This document shows positions 42,301 to 55,300 of a stretch of DNA of 60,000 nucleotides, in pieces. Position numbers and translations under genes: made by a program. Source of the DNA: Liolophura sinensis (Eukaryota; Mollusca; Polyplacophora; Chitonida; Chitonidae); assembly GCF_032854445.1 (NCBI RefSeq), contig NC_088300.1, forward strand, positions 15,223,191 through 15,283,190, given 5' to 3'. Under the pieces are notes generated by a model. That model was not told the DNA's origin and did not search any database. It was given only the letters and a program-made list of their open reading frames with translations. Positions within the stretch are counted from its first letter, which is position 1. The number at the start of each line of letters is the position of its first letter.

Positions 42301-45300
42301 ATCAGAGTTAAATCTGAAACACAGAAAAAAAAGTGAAAATGTACTGGGACACCCTGTACATTATAGTATATCTATAAATCTGCACTGTATAGAGGAGATG
42401 CATTTATTCTTCCTGTCTTCCCTGTTTCAACTGGTATATTTATGCAGATGTCAGCCAAGCAAACATTAGCTTATTTACAAGGGGATGACATAAATGATAA
42501 AGTCTATTCTAGTGCTGGATAAAGCTAGCAACAAAATAGATTTTTTTTTTGCAATATTTTTGCATCACGACTCTAAAAATGTCACACTTAAGAGACTTTC
42601 CTACAACTTACGAGAGGTTGGTGGTTTATTCTGGGTACAAAAGTATCCTCCACCCATGAAAATGGCCACTGGTCATGGTAAAAGTGAAGAGTTTTAGAGT
42701 ATGGTTTAAACAACAATGAAATCACGGAAGTATCATGTTGAAGACATCAGACATGACACTCCACTTGTGCATATTATACTGACATAGGGCCAACAGTCCT
42801 GTTTCCATGCTCTCACCTCTCAGTGCTGAGCACCAACGAGGCAGCAGCAAGTACCTTTTGTAGAGTCTTTAGTATGATCCGACCTGGGTTTGATCCCAGG
42901 ATCTCTCGACTTCGAGGCGGCGCTGTAACCATTAGCCCACCAAAATGGTCTAAAGGGATAGATTAATTAACCTGTTTATTTAATTAAGGTGTTCATTTAC
43001 ATGTATTACAATTTTTAAGTAAAACACCACTGTACCCATATTATTGCTCCTTGTTCTTTTGGATTGTTACCTATTGTAGTGTTAAACGTTTTAACATTTT
43101 TTTATAGTTCAGTATAGAGCTGAAAAAAAAAAAAATCATGCTAAAAGAGTACATCACAATGATATTGGGTGTGCAAAGATATTCATCAACATGTTGTAGG
43201 TCCTGAAGTTTTGATAGTAGTCCAAGACAAATTATATTTGTACAAACTGAAAGGAACATTAGTTTTTTGTTATAGTGTCATAACATGGGACTCTTGTATT
43301 GGCTCACTTAAGTTGAAAGAACATAAGGATAGTTTTTTTTATATATGCATGTATATACAGACTATGAAACAGGATACCTCACATGAATGTCAATACCAGG
43401 TACATTCATTGGTGAATGTAAAATATTTGTGTCGATGCACAGATAGTGAGTGAAACTGTGAAAGTAATACCAGGTATTACCTGAACCAACTTCAGTTCAC
43501 ATGACATTGAAAGTGTATAATACTTTTTATATCTGCCTAAGCTAAATGTACAGGTGTACATGTAGCTGTATATAGGAAGCCCATAAACATACCTGTGTAA
43601 CATAGCAAAAGTTCTTGAACCATTCTTACATTTGTATATGTTAATCTTTTTATACATCATGCTAAATAGGAATAATAATTCTGTTACATTGTCTGTGGTT
43701 TCATTTTGTGTATACATGTACATGTAGCATAAAACAAACATTGGAAGGAATCTTAACCATTCAGAATGAATGCCTGTGAGATCTGACCCTTTCAATGCGT
43801 GTGCTTTAATTATCATAAGAAAAGTGTTCCTTAACTCATCTGTGCTAAGAACCAGCTTGACAACTTTTAATATGTACATGTAGGTGTAATGTAGCATGTC
43901 ATTCTGCTGAACACAGGACAACTTCACCTGCACATGCTGTATACATGTAGGTGCATTCTATCATGTATAACACAGTTTGAGAGATACCAAAGACGTAATA
44001 TTGCATGAAGATACATGTAGTCTAGCAAGAGCCGGCAGTGTTGTATGTGTTGTTTAGAAGGGCCCTGTTCTGCTGCCTCATGCACTGGATATTGTCTTCA
44101 CTTCAGACCTCAGCAATTGTTAGGTGACTGTATCATATGGGAACTGTGCCATGGGGATTACTCTACCCTTTGACCAAATATAGTGTAGTTTACATGTAGT
44201 TTTACTCGAAGTCAGACGCATGTGGAGATGAGAGATTCTGATTGGGCCTGGTCTAGACACGACCAAAACAGGTTTTTCTTGGAGAAAAAAAAGAGAAAAA
44301 AATGGAAGCTTGTTTGTGTAGATGTCAAGGAAAAGTCCTTTTCTGTCCGAGGGTTTTCGTGAGATCCTGTAGCAAGTAACTATGCTTTTGTAGCATTTAT
44401 AGGCATGTTGGAGTATTGGAGGAAAACTGGCTTAGTAAACAACCTGTTGTAACTTTGCCTCAGGTGCGTGAAAAAGAAGACGCCTTGATTTGAAAGTGTC
44501 AGAGCGTTGATAGATGTATAGACTTCTGTAGCTAAGATATGTTAATTGTTGTGTTTAATTGTGATTGTTAGAGCTATAATAATGACTTCTATTAGGTGGA
44601 TTTTACTCCAGTGGTAAAGACACTTGTTCCGCATGAGCTAGCATTGTTGACAAGTGAGGAGAAAACCAAAGACCCCGGTCTGTCCAAATGATCCCTGCTG
44701 TCAGCAGACTTATCTGATGTCTGAGATATTTGGTGCATGTTGAGCCAGGTCACCAGGTGGTTTACCTGGGTCTACAAACACAGGTAGCCCTTGTACCCTT
44801 CTCAGGGCCGTTTCTGCTCGCCTAACCGAGGATGCCATGGCCAGAGACGGACCCATCACTGGACTGTACCCTGGGAGCTGGGACAGGTGTAATGCCATAG
44901 GTAACTTAGCTGAGCAGTTGTGACGAGCCTTCGTTTACCCAGTTACATCAGCAGGTTCAGAGTGCACAGGTAGAGGGTGTTAGAGTCACGTCCAGTGCAG
45001 GGTCTGGCCACTGTCTTGAGGCCATGTCTCTCTCTTGTCAGCAGCAGGATCACACGTGTTGACATTTCTGTCTCCATGCTCCCCTATTGTGCCTCAGTCT
45101 TCCTCACCTGGCTTTGTTACTCCGGGAAAGAAACAAACCTATAACATGACAGGCTTTAGATTGATCAGGGAAACAGGTTCCTGGGAGCCTTAGGCTCTAT
45201 GGCTCTATCTGTACACTTCCAATGGCCTCTCTGTGTATTGTGGAATATATTTCTTGGCTCTCAACATGGATTCCTCTAAAGTTTACAAGTTGATACATAA

Positions 45301-48300
45301 ACTTCAGAAAAAGTATGGGTTGTCGTCCAAATCACCTGGTCATGTGGGTGCTTCAACGGAACCCGTGTCCAAGAAAGAGGTGTCAGATTCAAAGTTACGT
45401 GTACATGAAGGAAACAGTGAACAGATTATCTTTCCTGCATCAACAGGTGATAAGGAAACAGCTCTGTGTTGTTCTAAGAAGGTAAGATTTCGGTATCTAT
45501 CGACAAAATCACCGAATATAAAAACAAATATAACATCTGGTTCATATTCTGGTTGGATTAGCTATGGTTAAGGAATTGGATATAGCACATATGAGACTAA
45601 TATTTATGTAACCTGAAACACTTCTATTCCACGAAAGATGTTTATATCAGTAGCGCGTCAAAGGTGTCATGATGTGCCTATCATACACAGGTCTATTCAA
45701 GGTTTGTCTGAAGGAAGCAATATACCTGTGAACAGTTTGTCATTTCCATTGATAGGCACGCATCAAAAGAGCTGTAAGACAGCTGAGTAATGAGATACAT
45801 GTACTGAAAAGATTGAAAAGAAACAGTTGTAATCTTTTATGTAGTTCTGTTCATAAATTTGTGTTTGTTTATCTGATAAGATAAAGTTTCGGTTGTTGGT
45901 GTCGTTAAGAATAGTTATAGGTTTGGTTGACAGATACAGTAGGCTGGTGTTTAAGTTTTGGGATTGGAGATGTATCTGGTCTATAGAGAGATGTGTGTGA
46001 GGAGTGTGAGCGGACAAGCACTGGGTGATTAGGGGTAGCCAAATGTTTGCCCTGGTCTATATGTCCCACTCTGGTGTGTAAACAGCAAAATATGACAAAT
46101 CGTGCTTGCCTGGCATGTCTGAGATTTATACTTCAGTCAGCCTTGAGTTTTCACTTCAGGTTTTCAGTTTAATGCTAGGAACCAAATCCTGACAATATGT
46201 CATCCGTGTGTGTCATGTGCAGCAGGTTTACGGCTCTCACCTCTGTCACTGTGGAGGAAATGTGCATACATGACATGTATGTATACTTGTAGCTGTGAAG
46301 GTGTCAATCATGTATTATTGCAACTGTGTTAAATGTCAGTATAATACGTGAGCTTGTTAAACCAAGAAATTCATATGAGAGAGAACAGTGTTGGAAACAG
46401 ATGTGCAAAGAATGAACACTAAGAAAGACATGCAGTAGGATAATTTTCGGACACAATTTGCATATGTGTGTCCGATCACACACTGTATATTTAAAATTTA
46501 ATGATCATTTTGGGTTAAGAATTAGAAGTTTTAATTATTCCCATGGGACAGTGTAAGATGTCTTAACAGGTGTTCTAAATATTTTATATTTTAAAAAAAT
46601 CTTTTGTCAAAATTTTCTCAAATTGTACATTAAGTCACTCAGTCACATGTGTAGCTTGTTGAGGAGGATAGATATTAATTGATAGACTGATACAAAAGGC
46701 AAATGTATATTGAAAGTTATAAACTCGTTCTCCTGTGATTGAAAATGTTATGAAAAGCGAAAATAATATGAAATCAGCCTTACCTAAGGCAATTGTCAAT
46801 GTAGTTTAAATGTGTTTAATTTATAACATGTTTTAATAGGTACATGTGTAACGTGTCTGAGGTCACTTAAAATTACTCAAACTTTGATATCAACTATGAA
46901 TATCAGTCAGATTGAGATCCAGTCACATTTCAGAGAGCTGCATCATTTGGGTGTTCTGTTGTGACATTACATATTACATGTAAGTAAGACAGAAATGGAA
47001 CCAGGATTGTACATGTATGTATATGTGGTTTACATGTGTAGGATCTTCGTTATCTTGCTTGGAAACAGTAGTAGGCATTAATTCATGCTCACTTTGCAAG
47101 AAAAGACAACACAAGACCTAATGTATGTACATGAACATGCATTGATAAAGTATGCCACATGTAGTTTATATAACATAGCTTCTTATTTTTGTGATGTGGC
47201 ATAACAGATATTGCAGCAAGCAATATCGCACCCTTGAGGAAATGGAAATCACCGCCATGTTATCAGTTTTAATCAAACAGGCGTAAGTTATGTAACCTGA
47301 GGATGTGCCTGTTTCGGCTGATGTCGCATGGACACAAATTTTACTTGTAGTTTAGCATGTGGTAGTAGTGATGCAACACCATGTTTCTGGTTTCCCTAAC
47401 ATGGCGCATCCTATGGCCTATTCAGAAATCCAGAATAAAAGTTAATTTATAGAGTTTCCAACCATGTCAGAACATAATGGCTGTGACTTTTATGTCTGTT
47501 TCCACCCCTCTTCTGAAATAACCTTAGCTACATGTATATCATTTGTTGTCTTTTCTTTTAAGGAAGTTGGATATGGCTTAATTAGTGATGTGTGCAACTC
47601 CTAACCACAAGGTATGAGGTGCGGGGTCAATCTCAGCCTGGGACAGGGAATATTTTACATGCTCCCACTGCCCATGGTAGCCTTGGGAAAAATAAGCAGT
47701 TGGCGGCTTTATATGTCTCTCAGTCCACTTATGTTTGCTGGAGAACATTTTTCCACAACTAATTTGGCATGAAAGTCTATAGCCCTACAAGTACCTGAGA
47801 TGTCATTCAGTAATTTGCTAAGATGGTTTACCTGGAGCTTTGTGATTCCTTCCAGTCATAAAATTGACTGGCATCATTTAAGAAAAATTCTTAAATGTGG
47901 CGTAAACATTGATCAAATAAATAAATAAATCAGGTATAGGATATAAATTAGTGGTTTGTTTTCAGTTCAAGTAAACAATATACATTAATTATCTCAATTG
48001 TAACACTTCATCTAAGATTCATAGGCCTTTGTACATACAATGTATAAGTAAGGTTTTTGACTAAAGTCACCAAGATTCAAAGAAAAACTGTATCATACAT
48101 GTTGGCTACATAATTGCTCATGTTGCGTGTAGTTCTTATATGAATTTTCCTTTAAAACTTACACAACACAAAATCACGTACACTCGTGCCTGCCCACCTT
48201 ATACATTTGTGTATTGGTTCATGTACATATATTTCTAAACACTTAATAACCGAGTCAGTGACCTTAAAGAGGGAAGATAAACCTTGGGGCTCAATGTACT

Positions 48301-51300
48301 AGAAAATTGTCTAGCATAAGGTACATGTAAGTTGAGTGAGCACAATGTATCGTAAGTTCATAAGAGTGTTAAATTTAAGCTTTATGACTTAAACGTTCTC
48401 GTGGGTATGATAATGATGCTGATTGTCAGGCCTTGGTGAGCCCAAACACAAAATATCTAAGATAAACTTATGTTTTTTTTTATATTTTCATGCAAACTCT
48501 GTGGAGTAACGAATATAGGATCAGTCTTCACTCACCGTTCCTCTTCTGTTTATTTAACCATCTTTTAGTGGAGAAAAGCTTACTGGACTGATTTGTCTCC
48601 CTTGAATTGAAGTGTTAAAATGCTTCAAGCCACACGTCCCTCCCTTTCGTATCCACTCATGTACATACACCATATACATGCACAGATCTGTATTTTCCAT
48701 TTCAGATCAGAATATCATTCATTGTTTGATCTAACAATTAATACCTATTTGTAATGTGCCCCTGTGTGACTGTTTATACCTTTATACTGAATCAGGAAAA
48801 CAAGTGTTATATTTATTGGAATGTAACAAAACGTCATAAATCAGTTAGCACATGGACATGCACGTAAGGTGTCGGATTAGAGTTATATGTATGTGCAAAT
48901 GCATGTGCTAATATTATTATCTTCAATATAATTGTCTTCAAGATTGTTTTACAATATGCTTGTGCAAATTAAAATATGTGTGACACCATAAGAACAAGTA
49001 TCTACTATAAGGCATTAAGTGTATTTGCACATAACCTTACTATAGATTTGTGCCACTCAGCAGTGAGATCTGATTTGCAGACACCTTTTACTTCACATCG
49101 TACTGGAACCCCTGGGATGAGTTAACATCCTCAGGTAAAATGCCAATGTTATCACAAAACTACATTCAGTACACCTGAATGGTTTGTATAGTAGTATAGT
49201 TTTCTATAGCTGTTGAAGAAAACAAATGACTCTGTCAGGCTAGGTTACCTGCTCTAATCTCTCATTTGTCATCCTCTGGTCACCTGTTGAAGTGTTCACA
49301 CTTGAACCTTGATGTGTTTTCTCTGCCTGACACTGGAGACGATGATGCGGTACATGCACTTAACACTGTTATTGTAGTTTGGAAAATTCCAACTGTCAAC
49401 TGTTTTTCTTTTGTGGAAGGCTTTTGGACAATGGTAAAACATGGAAGTCATCATGGTAGAGAGGATTACTCTAGGGTCTTGATCATGATTCAGGAAATTT
49501 GGTCGTTACGAGAGAATGCTTGTGCCATAGGGCAATGCGCTTGAGTAACCCACAGGCACATAAGCACTAAATGAGATATCTGTGACTATTGTTAAGCTGT
49601 AATTACCTTTAGCAGCTTCCTATTGTGGTTATTTATATGTTGTTTGCAAGACATGGCTAAACTCAGTTGACTTCCCTTGTGATCTATTTTGCACCTGTCT
49701 GTTCTAATGTACACTGTTACCTGTACATGTTCATGTGAGTTGTGATTATAGTGATTTCCCAAGTTACAGGTGGACATATGCTGTATATAGTGTATTGTTT
49801 ACAAGCAAGTGAAAAAAAAAATATCCCCCCCCCCCCCCAAGAAAAATAATGATAAAAAAATGGCTGTATTCAGTATTTAAAGTCAGTATTAAAGATAACT
49901 TTTATAACAAGCACATTTCTGTGTTGATGTTCATGTGTACAAAGAAAATACATATACAGTTTCAACTAATGAACTCTTAGACACTTGACAAGCATTCTGC
50001 ATGATACAGATAGAGAAGACACAGAATACGTCCAATGTCAATGTCAGAAACAGATTTATACCAAATCTCTACATAAGGTTCAAGTTATCCTCTTAAATGC
50101 TTCATAGATGATCATATATAGGTGTGTCATGAATACAAATTATGCTGTAATTGCAATTACATTATAGAGTAGTTTGGCCTGTGGCCGTGGGTAACTGAAA
50201 ATGATTTGAAAGACTTCATTAACAGTTATCATGCATCAGTTTAAGTAAATGTGTAATATTTCAGAAAACTGTCTGCTGATAATACTTCATAGTGACTTAA
50301 GTGGTATCATCTTCATACACCTGTACACAAGTGGATCAAGTGCACATGTATATTTTTGCAGATTATAGGACAAATCTGGGTGCACCCAAGATGTGAGGGC
50401 AAGCTGTTAACACCTGCATGTTAACATAGCTGGTACCAAACTGCACTTATGTTATCAGGGACTCGAGTTTAACTTGATCAAGTCTCTGTTACAGGTTAAG
50501 GTGCTAGAGCAGTATTTACATGTACTGTCCACGTATACTGCAGACGCCTAATCTATTTGCCAGTCTGCAGTCCGTCCAAGAAGACACGGAGGCATTGGTA
50601 TGTGCTCTTACAACCATGACAACCAGCACATATATGTATGGTTGTGGTAGTTCACCTGCTGATGAAAGTCTGTACTAGCCATAGAGAAGCTGATGATGTA
50701 CTGAAGTGCTTGTGATGAAGACTAGAAATAGTTCACCTTAGTCTGGTGCTGTGGAAATGTCTGCTAACCCACTGGGGAGTGTAGATTTTCACCTTATCTA
50801 CCTGTATAGCTGGAACTCTGAGGTAAGGGATAGCCCCACCTGCCTAGCACAGCTACATGTACATTATCTGTGCTATTACAGTGCACTTACATGGGCAACA
50901 GATTTTTTTTACTAGGTAAACTTAAACTTAGATATCCATGCATGTAAGACGTTAAAATAAGGTTAGTGTTGATGTCAGCTTGTCCCTGGTGTGTTTATAC
51001 TGGTGTAGCGATATGACCCATGTGGTATGGCTCTTTGCCTGTTTAAGACATAATCACCCATATCATACCTGCATCACAAGTTAATGGACTCATGCTTGTG
51101 ATGGGTTTTTGTGACAGAACTGGTTCTCTGACTGTTCTTGTTGTTAATGTGTAGACAGCTTGTGAGCATGTAGATGTACATGTAAAAGTCTGCACGTTGT
51201 ACTTCTGCTGTTCCAATTGCACCATATATCCTGTGCATAATGTTTTACTTGTCTCCATTACTTTTGTTTTCTGCCTGTCTGTGTAATGGGTTCTCGGCCA

Positions 51301-52276
51301 CACAGACAGGATTCTGTCTCATGGCTGACTACTTAATGGGTTAAATCATCACTTCCACGCAGGCCAAACCTACACAATCATGTTCTAATGAGAGGTTTTA
51401 TGTAGGCAATAAAACATACATCTGCAACTAGAAATTTCTCACAATTTCTGGACAGTGTTACATATACAAACATAAGGAAAGCACTTGTTTTAAACAGCTT
51501 AGATCTAAATATACATGTTGTATATGTACATAGATCATAATTACCACTTTGTAGTCTAACTTCAGAAATCTTTCTTATTTTCGTGGCAAAATTTTTGTGA
51601 AAGAAGCTTTGAATCCTTGCATTAAATGTTTAATAAGCTCAGGTGAGAATAAGCAGTCGATCACACTCTTGTTGTCATTGGCACAATCTAATGCTGAAGA
51701 CCACTTGTTTTCCACTATTGTGGTGTGCATATCTGTATGACACACATGGGAAGGTTGCCAAAGGTCAGTGTTTTGTCCTGACTAGTGAGATTTCCTTTAC
51801 CCATGAAATTGACTGTCTTCATACAAGTGAAAATTCTTTAGTATGGTGTCATTTATCTGTCACCAATGTGGAGCTCATTGTGTGTCGTGTTCAATCAAAT
51901 ATAGATGTATTTATAAAATGAATTTATTTCCTGTGCATGGTCGTTCATTGACTGTGTGTAGAAAATATATGGGGTAATTATCTAAACTTCAACTTGCATT
52001 TGGTTTACACCATGCCCAGTATGAAACCTACTGACACCACAGGGCCTAATATAAAGCCAGCTGATCCCGCAGGGCCCAACATGAAGCTTGCTAACCTGCC
52101 AAGTTCAGTATGAAGCCTGTAGACACAGTGAGTGACCATGCGACTAATATTGCAATGTCAGCATGCAAGCATTATGACTGGGCAATCGGCCTGTGTGATG
52201 TATTATCTGTACATGCAAATGCTAGTATGTTTTACATCACCATGCATCAGTAACTTCCATGTAACCTCACAACATG

Positions 52277-52312
<36 letters not shown>

Positions 52313-55300
52313 TATATAGTATATACAGACCAACATACTGCTGATTTTGAAGGGGCATAGGGAGGCAGCAGTTGTCAGTATGAGTTTAAGATGTGGATGA
52401 TGTCATTGTGCGCACAAACTTAAGAGAAAATGAAAAGTAATTTTTCCTCAAAATTTTAATTTTAACTTCTAACTGTGACACAGCTTCTGAAGCATAACAG
52501 ATGCTTCACTGATGATTTACTGTTTGCCTTGCATTTTTACTCACTCTGTGGACAGTTATAATATACATGTAGATGTTTGCCCGTTAGTATTTTACCATCA
52601 ATGATATACATATAGGCGTCAAATAGATATTATTCAGCTGGGTTTGGAAATTCCAATTAGTCAGTGAGAGATCAATAGAGATTTATCTGCTATATATAGC
52701 CATTATAAGGCAATGTATTTATATATGCCAGTATTTCTTTTAGTCTGAGCTGAGCTCTCAACATCTTAATTCTTTTATAACCTGATGATTTTGCTAGTCA
52801 TCATGATTTTATTGAAAGTTGCATTCTTGAGTGAATCAGAGAATAGTACGTGTAGCAGATATCAAGTATTGTCAGAGTGTGCTCTGGCGCAGTGTGAGTC
52901 ACTGCTATAGTTAACTCTGATCGCACATCTCCTCCTTTACTACAGTACAGTAGTTTGAATGCACTGTGGTGCACATACACGTACATTTACCTGTGGTAGA
53001 AGACCTTTAGAAACTGTTAAATAAGTCTCGCCTGTACATAGGCTGTGTTAAAAACAGTGATAGATGGTTTTTGGTGGATCATATAAGTGTGCTTCATGGT
53101 TAATGAAGCTGCTAGGCTGTCTGTATAACAGCTGGACGATCAATATCACCCCTCAGTTTTTTGGACCCGTTCCGAAATAGGCTTGCCTGAAGAAGCTGGA
53201 GAATGTGATGTAAATATGTGAGGTGGAATATGGCTGAGGGAATTCCACACGTGTTTAGGGCAGCAGAGCGGAGCAGCGCTGGGCAAGGCCAGGGTGCAGT
53301 TGTGTTGTAAGGTTACTGACTGAGAGATAGTGCTCAGGTGTGGTTGGGAAGCTCTCAGGAGGACTGGATGTCAGTGATGATGTCGGGACATGAAGCATCG
53401 TCTCACCTTACCTCTCCTACCTCACACTGACCCTGATGGCAGCTTCGCACAAGCAGGATTGGCCATGATATAACTCTGTCTTAGACTCTGGCCCATATGT
53501 CAGCATTAATTGTATAAGTTAACCCAGCACATGTCTGTCTGTTGGAGGGTTGATGTCATATATGTCCGTCATTGCTGGACTTAACTAATGGTTGACCCAC
53601 AGGAGACAGCTGGGTGTACAGGACAGGCCAGTGAAGGGAGAGGTCATCTCACCTGTCCAACTGAGGTTAATCAACAGGTACATGTGCAATCTGTTCTCTG
53701 TTAATTGACTGAAGGTGTAAACATTATTTATGTTGTTCTTGTGGTAGGTGTGGTATCTACACTAAATGGCATGCCTTTGTTGTGGCAGGAGACTCCATGA
53801 AAAATGTTTTTTTACTTCTTTTTGTTTTTTGAATTCATGCATTGTATGTTGAAGTACATGTAGTTGTGTAATAAAAATATGCCATCTTAAAATTTTAAGG
53901 TGCTGTGCCAGTTCAGAAATTTCTGGCGTAGCTGTAGTTTATTAACTGTATGATTGACGTCTAATAGCGACATACATGTGTACTGTTAATATACATGTCG
54001 TGCGTAGTATACGAAATAATATACATTGCATGCACATATGTATAGTGTATTCTCCCAATAAGGAATCTGCAGAATAAATATTTGCTATTCAATAAACTGA
54101 TACACATTTATCTACCATGCATACATGCATTTCCTGGTCTTTATTTTCTTTTTTTAAGTCACAGATAAGATTCCCAAAGGTATTACCTTGTCTCTTGTTA
54201 TACAGCAGTTACAGATGTGTAGATATCATCAGAAAGACCATAGACATGATAGAGAACATGCCATGGTCATGACCATAACTTATCAGGAACACATCAGCAA
54301 AGATGGAGGACTGAACAAATTGAATGACCTTAAAACAATCAGATTAACTGATTGAGTGATATGTATGTGTGTGTGTGGTATATGCCATAGGCTACGTGTT
54401 TATTACTTTGCATGTATACATGTACCACCAAGCAATGCAAGAATGCATCAGTATATGTACATGCATAGTCAGAGTTTTGTCGTCATTGTTACTTCAGCGT
54501 AAACAAGATGCTTATGGTACCTGTATGTATTGAACAGCAGATACTTTCTCTCAAACCCATGATCACATCACATGAGACCAACAATTTTGTGTGTTCAACT
54601 CCATCTGCCACTTGTTGGATCCTGACCTGTGCTAGGAGTTTTCACAATACATGTACCTTGACACGTGTAGTGGATTTATGACGGGCTATTGAATTTGTTG
54701 ATATTATATTGCCTTCCATACATGTTTCGGGATTGATGTGCCCGAACATGTTGTTTGTGATGCCAAATACAGCATCAAACATATCCTTGTCGACTATGTG
54801 GACTGTGTTTATGTTAGGCAAACGTTCTACAGGGTCAACTCCATATTTGATTTATTTGAGAGCATTGCTGCTGATGCTGTCATTAAATATTTGAGGGCCA
54901 TTGGCATGTAACATTCATTCATTCATTCATTCAATCATTCATTCATTCATTCATTCATTCAATCATTCATTCGCACATGTTTCGCTGTTGTTGTTGCAGG
55001 AGGAGCCAGGCGGTCAGCCTGTGGACTGGTGTCTCACAGATCGCTATGGCCAGAGACAGAAGCTCCCCAAGACCATGATCTTTCTGGGCAGGGAGGAGTG
55101 CGATATTATCCTACAGGTCAGTCACACGCACACACACTCACCAATTTCATCAGGTTTGAAACAATGAAGTTTGAAATATATATGTAAATCCGCATCTCTG
55201 TTACGTACACGTATGTATACGTGTTGTTGATAAATTATGATAAAACAGTATTTGTTTATATTAATTTACCAGCTGTGGCACATACATTTACAGGTAACTA

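Larger units (their letters stand above)
45482..54999. other. CEP170 intron (about 9.5 kb)
   Basis: No further exon recognised. Contents: SINE copies at 47590 and 51700, a 30-bp minisatellite at 52014, a (ta)n run at 52276, poly-C near 49826 and (attc)n at 54912. TACATGTA/ACATGTAC words are frequent throughout. Confidence 0.6.

Noticed and set aside
43406-43933. 175-codon minus-strand ORF
   Set aside because: Composition is that of AT-rich intron (TACATGTA words read as MYMYT-like residues), with no recognisable domain. It lies inside the CEP170 intron.
54901-55167. ORF with a His/Ser/Phe repeat fused to the FHA segment
   Set aside because: The N-terminal repeat is the (attc)n microsatellite, and a consensus acceptor at 54999 separates it from the real exon.
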